Shown here in pieces: positions 35,252-44,697 of a stretch of DNA of 64,000 nucleotides. Position 1 is the first letter of the stretch, and each line of letters starts with the position of its first letter. Position numbers and translations under genes: made by a program. Under the pieces are notes generated by a model. That model worked only from the letters and a program-made list of their open reading frames with translations. It was not told the origin of the DNA and made no database searches. The DNA is from CAVOXO01 sp963700425 (GTDB lineage Bacteria > Actinomycetota > Acidimicrobiia > Acidimicrobiales > Microtrichaceae). The stretch lies in contig CAVOXO010000003.1 in NCBI GenBank assembly GCA_963700425.1, positions 1 through 64,000 on the forward strand. Direction: 5' to 3'.

Positions 35252-35998
35252 TCAGTCGGTGGAGCCCCGTTCGATGTCACTGGTGACGATGGCGTCGAAG
35301 TCGGACTGGCTCAGATGGGTCGGCGTGTAGGTCACCCCGTTGCGTTCGAGCTGGGACACGAACGCCCGCAGGTGGTTACGCGATCCCTTCTCGAGGTTGG
35401 CGTACACCAGGTCGATGTCCGGTGTGTCGGTGGCCCGCTCTCGCAGGTCGACGATGTCGAGCTCCTCGATCTCGGCACCGACCGTGAGCGCGGCGACCTC
35501 CGACTCGCGTCCCTGGGCGACGAGGGAGTCGTGGAGGTCCCCGATGGCGGGTTCCGTGAACACCCCCGGAGTGCCGGTGGAGGGGTCGGCGATCCCGTAG
35601 CGGTCGAGGAGCGTCAGCACGGCGTCGGTGTGGGTCTGCTCCGCGGCGGCGATGTTGTCGAAGACCCTCACGCTCCAGATGTCCCCGAGCGCGGTGTAGA
35701 CGTCGAGGGCGAGCTTCTCCTCTTCCCGCATCCAGATGAGTCCGTCGATCTCCGCCTGGGTGAGGTCGGCAGTCGGGAGGCTGTCGACACGACCCTCGAG
35801 GTCTGCGCCGGGGATGCGGGTGACGCCCTCGTCGTCGACCTGGACCGGGTCGCCCGGACCTCGGTTCTGGCCGCGGCCGGCGTCGGCGGAGTCGTCGGAG
35901 CCGTCGGAGCCACAGGCGGCTGCGCCCACCAGCGCCACGAGGGTGGCGATCGCCGCCGCTGAACGCAGGAGCTGTGCATATCGTCGAACCGGTTCCAT
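35252..35998 (-). CDS. DUF2202 ferritin-like lipoprotein
   Basis: The 248-residue protein has a lipoprotein signal peptide (LLRSAAAIATLVALVGAAAC; Cys near residue 29) and an acidic linker. The DUF2202 domain follows: EIDGLIWMREEEKLALDVYT, VFDNIAAAEQTHTDAVLTLL and NLEKGSRNHLRAFVSQLERN. The ExxE/ExxH pattern is that of a ferritin-like four-helix bundle that could bind a di-metal centre. The ATG at 35998 has a GAGGAG ribosome binding site. A CsoR-type box lies 15 bases upstream of the start, so copper-responsive expression is likely. Confidence 0.85.
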   Translation of the reverse strand: MEPVRRYAQLLRSAAAIATLVALVGAAACGSDGSDDSADAGRGQNRGPGDPVQVDDEGVTRIPGADLEGRVDSLPTADLTQAEIDGLIWMREEEKLALDVYTALGDIWSVRVFDNIAAAEQTHTDAVLTLLDRYGIADPSTGTPGVFTEPAIGDLHDSLVAQGRESEVAALTVGAEIEELDIVDLRERATDTPDIDLVYANLEKGSRNHLRAFVSQLERNGVTYTPTHLSQSDFDAIVTSDIERGSTD

Positions 35999-36012
35999 CG
36001 TCGCTCCTCTAA

Positions 36013-36028
36013 ATACCCTGGGGGGTAT
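36013..36028. promoter_or_regulatory. CsoR-type copper operator
   Basis: ATACCCTGGGGGGTAT is a perfect ATACCC-N4-GGGTAT palindrome; with its flanks (AAA before, GGTA after) it closely resembles the known Bacillus subtilis CsoR operator. It lies directly upstream of the DUF2202 gene on the minus strand. No csoR gene is in the window. Confidence 0.7.
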
Positions 36029-36139
36029 GGTACGAGAGCTGATCGGATCTGTCAGATCACCGACTCGACGCCTCGTCGACATCGGCATCTCGGGCGAACC
36101 GGGGCTCCCCGTTCAGCTCCCTGATGGCCACCCGGGCGG

Positions 36140-37318
36140 TCAGCTGTGGGCGTGTCCCGCGTGTTGGTCGTTGATCTCGGACCCGCAGCCGGGGACGGGC
36201 TCGTCGAAGGGTAGGTCCATGTAGGCGAACGTCCCGCACGCCTCCACGGTCCTCTCGACGCCGTCGTCGAACTGAGGCTCGGTGTAGATGTGGACCATCG
36301 GCGGGTCGTCGAGCCAGTACGACCCCTCGGGGCAGGTGCCGCCGGCCTCGGGTCCGGCCTGTATGACGCCGGACGGTTCGAAGCAGAAACCGCCGTGGCT
36401 GTGCCACACCATCAGCGGTCCCCCGAACCGGGGGACATCCCTCATGGTCTGTTCGACGTCGAGGAGGTACATGCCGCCCCGGATGTAGTCCTCGCCGTCG
36501 CGCTGGCCGACGACCAGCGACTCGATGGTCGAGGCGTCGAGCTGGTTGTCATCGAAGACCCGGTCGACCTTGAGCAGGTGGTCGGCGTTGATGCGCACGA
36601 AGCCCTGGGCCTCGGCGTCCTCGATGGACGTGAACGACCGGACGACCTCCTGGGTCTCGGCGATGAGCTGTTGGGTGTCGGTCACCTCGGCATCGGTGGC
36701 ATCGATCCGCCATTCGGCGCCGCTGGTGACCGTCGGATTCACCTCGCCGTGATCGCCATGGTCGTGGGAGCCGAGGCGGTTGATGCCGAACAGCGACAAC
36801 GCGATCACCGCCACTGCCGTGGTCGCCATGAACGGGCGGGGTGCGTGCGTGGCACTCGCTGGTGAGGCCGTCCTCGCCCGATCGCCGACCAGGGCGACGA
36901 CGAGAGAGACCAACGCCGCGCCCGCCAGCACCGCGGTGACGGTGTCGGCAGCCTGGGGGGCCTCGGACAACTCGAGACCGCCCACCCACGAGATCCCGGT
37001 CACCCTGGTGACGGCCCACGACGCCAGGGCCACCGCGTTCACCCCGGCCGCCGCCACCTTCACGAACGTGGAGGCGGTCAGAAGGAGAGCGGCTCCCAAC
37101 ACGATCTGCGCCGTACCCTCCGCCAGGATCAACCGCGACAGGGTCAGGTGCTCGAGATGGGTCTGGCTGGCGGCGACGTGGATGGCGCCGGACGCCATCG
37201 AGGCGGCGGCGCCGATGAGGACCGCGGCCGACGGCCACGACCGAAGGGCCGACGCCGTCTCACCTGCATCCGTGCCGGGCGACACGTCGTCCGAACTCCC
37301 TGGAAACGTCGACGTCAC
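36140..37318 (-). CDS. His-rich multi-pass membrane protein, function unknown
   Basis: The 392-residue protein starts at a GTG. Five or six membrane helices cover residues about 28-175 (AVLIGAAASMASGAIHVAAS, IVLGAALLLTASTFVKVAAA, AVLAGAALVSLVVALVG, ATTAVAVIALSLFGI). A His/Asp-rich turn (GSHDHGDHGE) leads to a soluble domain of about 190 residues with VWHSHGGFCFEPSGVI, PPMVHIYTEPQFDDG and CGTFAYMDLPFDEPVPGCG, ending in HAGHAHS. The His-rich elements suggest metal binding. It is upstream of the CsoR-boxed DUF2202 gene on the same strand, so a shared role in copper handling is plausible but not shown. Confidence 0.7.
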   Translation of the reverse strand: MTSTFPGSSDDVSPGTDAGETASALRSWPSAAVLIGAAASMASGAIHVAASQTHLEHLTLSRLILAEGTAQIVLGAALLLTASTFVKVAAAGVNAVALASWAVTRVTGISWVGGLELSEAPQAADTVTAVLAGAALVSLVVALVGDRARTASPASATHAPRPFMATTAVAVIALSLFGINRLGSHDHGDHGEVNPTVTSGAEWRIDATDAEVTDTQQLIAETQEVVRSFTSIEDAEAQGFVRINADHLLKVDRVFDDNQLDASTIESLVVGQRDGEDYIRGGMYLLDVEQTMRDVPRFGGPLMVWHSHGGFCFEPSGVIQAGPEAGGTCPEGSYWLDDPPMVHIYTEPQFDDGVERTVEACGTFAYMDLPFDEPVPGCGSEINDQHAGHAHS

Positions 37319-37362
37319 GTGACCTTCTTCCCCCTGGCGACCGGTACGAGCTTAGACGAAGG

Positions 37363-37376
37363 TGAGAGAACTCTCA
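37363..37376. promoter_or_regulatory. TGAGAG-AA-CTCTCA palindrome
   Basis: A perfect 6-bp inverted repeat with a two-base centre, about 45 bases upstream of the membrane protein start on the minus strand. It is a candidate operator, or the arm of a short terminator for the amidohydrolase region. Confidence 0.35.
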
Positions 37377-37411
37377 TGGGGTGATGACCGGCAGTTCGTC
37401 TCCCGATCGTC

Positions 37412-37965
37412 TCAGAGCCCGTAGACCCGCGTGGCGGTGCCGGCGAACAGTGCGTCCTGTTCGGCGGGGTCGAAGCGGGCGGCGATCCGTTCGAACGCCT
37501 CCCACACGACGGGGTAGTCGACGCAGAACTTGTCGACGGGGAAGTTCGACTCGAACATGGCCCGGTCGGGTCCGAAGCAGTCGAGGGCGTGCGCGTACCA
37601 GCGCTCCTGGACGGCCAGGAACTCGTCCACATCGGGACGGTCCTCGCTCTCGATGGACCAGAAGCCGTTGTCGGGCATGGCCAGGCCGCCGAGCTTGGCC
37701 ACCACGTTGGGGCAGGCGGCCAGCGCCTCGATGCCCGGCTTCCACTCCTCGAAGATCTCGTCGTGCCGCCCCGCCCACTCGCCCACCCCGAGGGGCGTGG
37801 AGAGATGATCGACCACGATGGTCGTGCCGGGCACGGCGCGGGCCAGATCGACGAACGTCGCCGAGCTGGGTGTGGAACTGCCAGGTGTCGTAGGTGAGGC
37901 CCCGCTCGCCCAGGTGGGCCACACCCCGCCGGAAGTCGGGGTCGGCGCCGCGGCCCGGGTCGGCG
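37412..37965 (-). repeat. Segmental duplication: amidohydrolase 3' half (pairs with 19811-20363)
   Basis: About 553 bases at about 97 percent identity by eye. Homology begins at the stop codon in both copies and ends sharply at GCCCGGGTCGGCG. The two copies keep the same order and orientation relative to HNH copies 2 and 3. Confidence 0.75.
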
Positions 37966-38393
37966 GAACCGGCGATGACCAGCGGCGTGTCGGGCGGCGA
38001 ACTGGCCAGGGCGTCGCGGATGCCCCGGAAGCGACCGCCGGCCGCCTCGGTGTGGGCGTCGAGGACCTCGTCGAGGAGGTCGAGGGGGAGGGTCAGATCG
38101 GCGTGGCCGACGATGCCCACGATGGTGGCGCCCTCGGAGCGCTCGCTCTCGGCGGCGAGGGCCGCCACGAACTCGGTCTCACCCACGGGGCGGAGGTGCT
38201 CGGGTCCGTCGGTCCGGTAGCTGGCGCCGCACTCCATGAACATCGTCGCCACGACGGCGGGGACCGTGTCGGTGTCGGCCCGGAGCTCCTCGAGCCGGTA
38301 GGTGCCGGCCAGACCGTCGAGGTAGTCGGGGCCCCACAGGTGGTGATGGGGGTCGATGATCCGTCGGGTCGGGTCACTCGGCATCGTGGTCAT
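37412..38393 (-). CDS. TIM-barrel amidohydrolase (amidohydrolase-2 family, one frameshift)
   Basis: About 327 residues across a one-base insertion near 37856. The start MTTMPSDPTRRIIDPHHHLW has the metal-binding HxH of the first strand (DPHHHLWG). Further blocks are MFMECGASY, VGIVGHADLTLPLDLLDEV, GRFRGIRDALA, TIVVDHLSTPLG (barrel His), GLAMPDNGFWSIE and MFESNFPVDKFCVDYP (C-terminal Asp). Enzymes of this group hydrolyse or decarboxylate lactones and aromatic acids with one metal. The substrate is unknown. The 3' 553 bases are duplicated as a fragment at 19811-20363. It diverges from HNH copy 3. Confidence 0.85.
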
Positions 38394-38616
38394 GGGATCA
38401 CCCTGCCAGATCCGTATCCGGCGATGTGGCGGCGCGGGTCGATGGGGACGGTGCCGCACGATCGCTGGACCGTCGCCGATTTGCGCGTCAGGGTGAGGAG
38501 ATGACCGATTCCAGCGACGCGACGACGGGGCAGGTGAACGCGTCGGCGGCGACGGACGGGTGTCGTTCGCTGCTCCCGCCCTCATCGCCACCGCGGTCGC
38601 CGGCTGATCGTCGGCG

Positions 38617-39960
38617 CGCCACCCGGGGTTGGTTGTCGGGGGTGGTCGGTATCGTGTCGTACATATGTTCGAGTCAGTTGCTGGGGTGTTGGTCGAGACG
38701 GCCGCCGAGGTGGTGGGGGAGCACCCTGCCGATCTGAACGATGCCGAGTTGTTGGCGGGGATCGAGGAGCTGGTGGCGTTGGGCCGTCGGGTGGATGCCA
38801 TGGCGGCCCGGCTGGTCTCGGCGGCGGAGGCTCGGGGGTCGGCCGATGTGGAGGTGGGTCAGCGGACGTCGGCGTGGATGTCCCATGCGACTCGGGAGTC
38901 GGCCCGTTCGGCCCGTCGGCGGGTGAGGGTCGGCCGGGCGTGCCGGCGGTTGCGGGTGGTGGCCGACGCGTGGGAGGCGGGGCGTCTCTCTGAGGATCAC
39001 GTCTCGCGTGTTCGCCCGGGCGGTGTCGAACCCGCGGGTCGCCGATGCCGTGGTGGGCCTGCAGGAGGTGTTGGTGGCCCGGGCCGCGGAGTTGCCGTTC
39101 GAGGTGTGGCGGACCGAGGTGTGGGGGGTGGTGGACCGGTTGGATGCCGATGGGTCGTTCCGTCCCGAGGCGCCGGATGCGCCGTCGGTGGTGTATCTGC
39201 TGGAGCTGTTCGACGGGTCGGTTCAGTTGCGTGCCGATCTGGCGGCGGCGGACCACGCCGTGGTCGCCGCGGCGTTGAACGCCGAGGCCGATGCGTTGTT
39301 CCACCGCTACTCCCGTGACCGCGAGGAGTCCGGTGGCGACGTCGAGATCCCGTCGCGGGGCCAGTTGATGGCCGAGGCGCTGGTGTCGCTGTGCCGCAAA
39401 GGGGCGGCCTGCGATGTGGAGTCGACGGTCCCGTTGCGTCCCGAGGTGGTTGTCGTCGTTCAGGAGGACGAACCCGACGAGGCGACGGTGGGTGGTGGCG
39501 GGGCGGTGATGCCGACCGCCCCTCTGGGCGGCCTGTTGTCCGATGCCTCCTGGCGGCGGGTGATCGTCGACCCTGAGGGCGAGGTCCTGGATCTGGGTCG
39601 GACCCGCCGGTTGGTGAACCGGGCTCAGCGTCGGGCATTGCAGGTGCGTGACGGGGGGTGTGTGTTCCCGGGGTGTGACGCTCCGGTGAACTGGTGTGAT
39701 GCCCATCACCTCCGCCGCTGGGAGGACGGCGGGGGGACCGACATGTCGAATCTGGTGTTGCTCTGTCGACGCCATCACGGCGTGGTGCACCGCAACGGTT
39801 GGGCCTGGGCGCTCGACGGCGACCACCGGGTCCGCTGGACCACACCGTCGGGTCGGGTGATGGTCAGCCAGCGTCATCGACAACCGGCAGGGGCGAGACC
39901 GGTCACCGCCGATGACGTGCCCCGCGACGGGCCACCCGGTTCGCGCCACCGACGGCGACC
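38617..39960 (+). repeat. Segmental duplication, copy B (DUF222-HNH gene and promoter)
   Basis: Pairs with 22169-23512. Equal length because each copy carries one extra base at a different position. Confidence 0.8.
38657..38672 (+). promoter_or_regulatory. SOS-box-like LexA site over the start codon (HNH copy 3)
   Basis: Same 16-base box as in copies 1 and 2; the ATG at 38665 lies inside it, with TATCGT nine bases upstream of the ATG. Confidence 0.7.
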
Positions 39961-39988
39961 ATCACCACCACTCCAGAAGGTGGAATGA
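38665..39988 (+). CDS. DUF222-HNH endonuclease-domain protein, copy 3 (one frameshift)
   Basis: About 440 residues. DUF222 domain at the N-terminus, HNH domain at the C-terminus (CVFPGCDAPVNWCDAHHLRR, LVLLCRRHHGVVHRNGWAWA). Compared with copy 2, one extra base near 39006 breaks the frame in the middle of the DUF222 domain; the rest is intact to the stop at 39988, so this copy shows the natural C-terminus (RRRPSPPLQKVE). Each of the three copies is broken at a different place, which fits random sequencing error better than decay. Expected to be induced by DNA damage through the LexA-like box. Confidence 0.85.
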
Positions 39989-40035
39989 CAACAACGGTGC
40001 TCGGCTGAGCGATCCGGTTGTTCGATGGATCGCGG

Positions 40036-41169
40036 TCAGACCTCGCTGCGGGTCCAGCCGAATCGGATCATGTTGACGTGCCCGTACTTGGATCCCGCTG
40101 GTAGTTGTGAGTCCTGCGTATCGAAGAAGCTGATCGCCAACTCCGTGCCGCTGCTCAGTTCGGGGTGCCCGATCACGTGGTAGCAGAACGCATTCGCACA
40201 CGCTGGGAGCTTCACGTTCGAGTACCGCAGAGTGAGACTCCACGGGGTGCTGAGCGGAGCCTCGTACATGTCGACGGTTCCCGACAGGCTCTTCGGAACC
40301 ATCACCACGACCTTGTTGATGCTCGGGTAGTAGTCCGCCGAGACCTGAACGTTGGGGACGAGGGGGCCCGAGACAACCGGCACCGGGGTGGATGTCCACC
40401 CGTCACCCCACCACCACTGGTACGCCGACGGCTGGCGCCACGACGCCTTCGGCACCCGCGAGATCATGAGATTGGCGCTGCCCCCGCCGGTGGGGAAGTT
40501 GCCCGTGCCGTAGAAGTACCAGTAGTTGCCCGACTCGACGGGGGTGTAGCCGACCTTCAGCAGGTCGAGGCCCGAACTGCCGGTCGCGGAGAACACCGGG
40601 CCCGGGTCGGACGTGATGGAGTGGGTATCGAAGTCGTAGACCGCTCCTCCCCATCCCCCGACCTTCAGGGTGGCAAGTGAGCTCCCGCAGATGCCCGAGT
40701 AGAAGATGACCATCTCGTTCTGGGCGTTGACCGGGCTCAGACCCGACACCCACTTGAGTCCGGCTTGCCCGCCTCCGGGGCACGAATACCCTCCGGCGGG
40801 GAGTAACGACTGACCGGGAGATGGGATGTCGCCGAATTGTGCGGGGAGGGCGGGAAGCGTGCCGGGGATCTGACCGAGCGCGGCGGACCCCCGAAACGAG
40901 GTGAGCTGAGCGGGCCCCGGTTGGGTGATCGTCGTGTCACAGAACACCCAGAACGTGTTCCAGGTGGCATCGCGGGTCTTGCGTGAGTACCCGCAGTCGC
41001 GTTCGATGAACATCCCGAAGTTCGTCTCGGCGAGGGTCGAGACCCGCCCCAAGCCGTTCGACGTGCCGGGTGCCGCCGGCATACATGCTGCGGCGACACC
41101 GAGGACGGTGGCGATCGCCAGCACTTTCGCGCGCCGCTTGAATCTCACCGACCGCCGTGCTTCCGACAT
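40036..41169 (-). CDS. Secreted lipoprotein, beta-propeller-like (DUF4185-like)
   Basis: The 377-residue protein has a basic n-region and lipobox (KVLAIATVLGVAAAC; Cys near residue 29). The mature part is rich in Trp, Tyr and Gly, with spaced blocks such as TWNTFWVFCDTTI, NEMVIFYSGICGSS, SGNYWYFYGTGNFPTGGG and TELAISFFDTQDS. Such short aromatic strands with D/S turns recall DUF4185/glycosidase-like five-blade propellers, which bind or cleave glycans. No catalytic carboxylates could be assigned. The frame is intact. Confidence 0.65.
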   Translation of the reverse strand: MSEARRSVRFKRRAKVLAIATVLGVAAACMPAAPGTSNGLGRVSTLAETNFGMFIERDCGYSRKTRDATWNTFWVFCDTTITQPGPAQLTSFRGSAALGQIPGTLPALPAQFGDIPSPGQSLLPAGGYSCPGGGQAGLKWVSGLSPVNAQNEMVIFYSGICGSSLATLKVGGWGGAVYDFDTHSITSDPGPVFSATGSSGLDLLKVGYTPVESGNYWYFYGTGNFPTGGGSANLMISRVPKASWRQPSAYQWWWGDGWTSTPVPVVSGPLVPNVQVSADYYPSINKVVVMVPKSLSGTVDMYEAPLSTPWSLTLRYSNVKLPACANAFCYHVIGHPELSSGTELAISFFDTQDSQLPAGSKYGHVNMIRFGWTRSEV

Positions 41170-41254
41170 GTGTCCCCCCGTTCCTGCCCGACCCCAGCGT
41201 GATCCTTGCCGACGTCGCGTCGCCGATCAACCGGTCGCGGAGTCCCCGTCGCCC

Positions 41255-43653
41255 TCAGCTCACCTCGTAGACCAGGCCACTGGTGCCGTCGACACGAACC
41301 TGCTGGCCGTCGCGCAGCGTCGACGTTCCGGAGCCGGTGCCCAGAACCGCGGGCAGACCGTGCTCCCGCGAGGCGATCGCGGCGTGACTCAACGCCCCGC
41401 CCCCGTCCGCCACGACCGCCGCGGCCAGAGGGAACAGCGGTGACCACGACGGACTGGTGACCTGGCAGACCAGCACGTCACCCTGCTGCAGTCGGTTCAT
41501 GTCCCGGTAGCCGCGGATGACCCGCACCGGTCCCTCGGCCACTCCCGCCGAGGCGGCGACCCCGGCCAACAGCACCTCGGCGTCGTCGGGAACGTCGACC
41601 GGGGTCGGGTACTCGTGGCTGATCGCCCACAGGATCGGTTCGTTGACCCGGCGCAGCGGCTCGGGCAGCCGCGAGATGTCGGGGGGTGTCCCCTGCTCGC
41701 CGACATAGAGCGGCCCGGGATGGGCTCGCACCCACGCCTCCTCGCCCCGCCGCCGGACGATCCGATCGGTCAGGCCGTCGACCTCCCCTCCGGCGATGGC
41801 CGCACGCAGCTCGTCGACGGTCAGGTACGACGCGTCGGCCCGGGACGGAATGCCGTCGCGGATCACCAGCCGGTCGGCGACCTCGAGCATCCAGCGGCGC
41901 AGCAACGCCAGGGGCCGATCGCCGACGATGATCGTGTTGTCCTCCCGCACCGGATAGATGGCCCGCGCCTCGGCCAGCGCCGTGTCGAACTCGGCCCGGC
42001 GGGCCGCCGGCAGCGCCGTCCGCGCCTTGTCGGCGGTGACGGCCGCGCCGTCGACGTCGATGGGCTCGGGTTCTCCCAACAGGAGTTGGGTGACCATGGT
42101 CGGGCCGCTCGGCGATCACCGGCACCCCGGCGTCGTAGTTCACCATCGCCCAGCCGTGCTCACGGGCCCAGGCGTCGAGATCGGCGGCGAGACCGGCGTC
42201 GAACCCGCCGAGCACCTCAGCGGGGTGTCCGGGGTCGGCCTCCAGCGCGCCCACCGCCCCGGGTGTGGCGCGGACCCGGGTGCGAAGGGCGGCCATGGCG
42301 TCCTCGGCGGCGCGGGTGGCGGGGGAGTGGCCGGCGAACATGGTGGCGATCGTCGGGTCGTCCCAGCCGAGTTCGTCGGCCACCAGGGTGTGCAGCCGGT
42401 GGAGGCCGAGGAACAGCGACATCATCAGCCGGAAGTGGATCCGCTGTCCCCGCCGGGCGAGCTCCATGCACGCCTCGAGGTGATCGATCAGCCCGGCGTC
42501 GTCGAGCGCAGCGAGGTCGACGGCATGCGAGGCGTTTCGGTCCGGCGGCTCATGTCGTCGCGGTCGGTGGCGTGCCAGTCGGCCTCCCACGTACCGGGCA
42601 GATCGGCCTCGAGGGCGGCCCGGGCCGCGGCGTTTCGCTTCCGCATGGCCGGCACCAGGCGAGCCGCGATCCCCACGACGGCGGCGGGCGGCGGCGTGCG
42701 GGCGTCGTCGGCCGACCCCATCGCCGGCAGCACCCGGCCGTAGATCTCGCCCGCCGACGAACCGCTCCTCGAGGCCCCGCACCAACAGGCCCATCTCGTC
42801 GAACACCCCGTGGATCTCGTCCGCGTAGGCCGCCATGCAGCGAGTAGCCGAAGGGGGTGAGCGGCTCGGGGTAGTGGGCGACGTCCTTCTGCCAGTTGTT
42901 GCCGCTCGGCAGGCGTCGGCTCGACGGGAAGGACGGTGATGGGGCGGGCCTGCAGCACATGGACGTGGCCGTCGGCGACCGCCCACTCGATGTCCTGAGG
43001 TCGGCCGAACGCCACCTCGATCTCGCGGGCCACCATGGCCACCGCCGTGGCGTGCTCGACCGGGAGGCCGGCCAGGTCGCCGTCGACGACATCGCCGCGG
43101 ACCGTGATGTCGCTGCCGATCACCTCGCCCTGCACCAGCGCCTCGCCCAGCCCCTTCGTCGCCGCGATCCGCACCACGTGTCGCTCGCCGGTGACCGGGT
43201 CGGCGGTGAAGGCCACCCCGGCGTGGTCGGCGGGGACCAGCGTCTGCAGCGACGATGGCCACCCCGCCGAGTTCGTGGCGGGTGCGTTGCGCCGCGGCGC
43301 TGACGTCGAGGCAGTGGCGGATGGCGTCGAGGGCGTCGTCGACCCCTGTCACGTCGAGCACGGTGGCAGTGGCGCCGGCGTGGGCGCTGGTCTCGCCGTC
43401 CTCCCACGTGGACGACGACCGGACCGCCAGGCGCGGCCCCAGCGTGTCGCACGCCGTGGTCGACCGCGTGGCGCGGAGCGCGTCGGGGGCGGGGCCGCCG
43501 GGCCAGTCGTCGGCCAGGCCGACCCCGAACACCACGCGCGTCGGGCACGTCGAAGCCCTCGGCGCGTAGGCGGGCCAGACCGGCGGCCTTGGTGCCGACC
43601 ACGGAGGCGTCGAGCGCCCCGGGATCGTCGAGAGGGAGCGGTTCTCGGTTCAT
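41255..43653 (-). CDS. PEP-synthase-like dikinase with rifampicin-phosphotransferase-type layout (frameshifted)
   Basis: Across about six frame changes the product is about 800 residues. The N-terminal ATP-binding part has GTKAAGLARLRAEGFDVP, LAVRSSSTWEDGETSAHAG and VAFTADPVTGERHVVRIAAT. A helical middle domain follows (LIDHLEACMELARRGQRIHF, FAGHSPATRAAEDAMAALR). The C-terminal swivel domain has the phosphorylated His in DGGGALSHAAIASREHGLPA. There is no PEP-binding TIM barrel. This ATP-middle-His order is that of rifampicin phosphotransferases, so a small-molecule dikinase, possibly antibiotic inactivating, is the best guess; a PEP-synthase-like metabolic role is the alternative. Frame changes lie near 43540, 43255, 42900, 42840, 42530 and 42095. 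It is coupled by ATGA overlap to the TetR gene. Confidence 0.75.
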
Positions 43654-44259
43654 GGTTCCTCCATGGCTGAGGGCACATCGCCGCGGTCGGCGGCATCGAT
43701 GAGGGTGGACATGGCCCAGGTGACGACGTCGGCCACCTGGTCGGTGGTCAGCCCGTATTCGCGGGTGAGCCAGAACCAGCTCCGGTGGCTGAGCAGATGG
43801 CGGAGCATCACCGCGATGGCAAGGGCGTCGTCCTCGGGAGCGTTGGGCATCAGCCCGACCATGTGATCGACGATCAGCTGGGTGCGTCGCCTGGCGGTCG
43901 TCGTCCCGGCCGACATCGGCCAGGGGCATCTGGGCGAACGCCTCGCTGACGCCGTCGAGCTCCTCGAACAGCCCGAGGTTCACCCGAACGGCTCTCAGCA
44001 GGTCGCCGTCGGAGTTCAACTCGGTCGCCTCGGGCCCACCCTGGCCGCGCATGTGGTCGTTGAAGGCCTGGCCGAGCGCGTCGAGGAGGTCTTCGCGGGT
44101 GGGGAAGTGGTTGTAGACGGTGCGGAGCGAGACCCCGGCCCGTTCGGCCACGTCCTTCATGGCGAAGTCGAGGTGGCGGCGTTCGGTCACCAGCTCCGCG
44201 CAGGCGTCGACGATGGTCTGACGAGCCAGGGCCAGTTGTCGTGCCCGGAGATCGGTCAT
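43650..44259 (-). CDS. TetR-family regulator of the dikinase (frameshifted)
   Basis: About 203 residues across a break near 43905. The helix-turn-helix reads ARQTIVDACAELVTERRHLD followed by MKDVAERAGVSLRTVYNHF; the C-terminal part continues LIVDHMVGLMPNAPEDDALA and FWLTREYGLTTDQVADVVTW. The stop overlaps the dikinase start (ATGA), so both lie in one operon. The promoter contains repeated TGCAC/GTGCA elements, expected autoregulatory operators. A ligand related to the dikinase substrate would fit. Confidence 0.8.
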
Positions 44260-44330
44260 GCACGAATCATAAAGTGATTGCACGAAGCATGCAAGCTGTT
44301 GATGGTGACGATATTGCACAGATCGTGCAG
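44256..44330. promoter_or_regulatory. Divergent promoter with repeated TGCAC operators
   Basis: Three related elements occur: TGCACGAATCAT (about 44259), TTGCACGAAGCATGCAA (about 44278-44294) and TGCACAGATCGTGCA (44315-44329, 5-bp inverted ends). They fill the gap between the TetR gene and the small membrane protein gene and are probable TetR binding sites. Confidence 0.55.
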
Positions 44331-44353
44331 CGAACTTCACGGAGGTGGGGACC

Positions 44354-44680
44354 ATGACAACGACACGGGGACAGGAGAGGGTCGAACGGGAAGCAGGCGA
44401 GGAACGGGGAGCGCCGGCGTGGGCGGCCCGGTCGGCCTCGACCCGGTTGCGGTGGGTGATCGCCGGGTTGATGACCCTGTTCGTCGGTATCAACCTCGTC
44501 TTCGCGATTCCCGATCTCTCCCACCCCGAGTCGGCCGGTCCGTTCATCGTGACCGCGGTGGTCGTTGTCGGAGGACTCGTGACGGTGGCCCAGGCCGGCG
44601 ACGCCACCGTCGTCGCGGAGGACTACGAGTATCCCGATCAGGTGTCGGTGGACCCGACGGGGGCCATCGTCGTCGACTGA
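44354..44680 (+). CDS. Small membrane protein, function unknown
   Basis: The 108-residue protein starts at an ATG behind a GGAGG ribosome binding site. A charged N-terminus is followed by two membrane helices (LRWVIAGLMTLFVGINLVFA and FIVTAVVVVGGLVTVAQAG) and an acidic tail (EDYEYPDQVSVDPTGAIVVD). It diverges from the TetR-dikinase operon, and its promoter is shared with the TGCAC elements, so it may be co-regulated. No family recognised. Confidence 0.6.
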   Translation: MTTTRGQERVEREAGEERGAPAWAARSASTRLRWVIAGLMTLFVGINLVFAIPDLSHPESAGPFIVTAVVVVGGLVTVAQAGDATVVAEDYEYPDQVSVDPTGAIVVD

Positions 44681-44697
44681 TCTCGGCGCTCTGTGGG

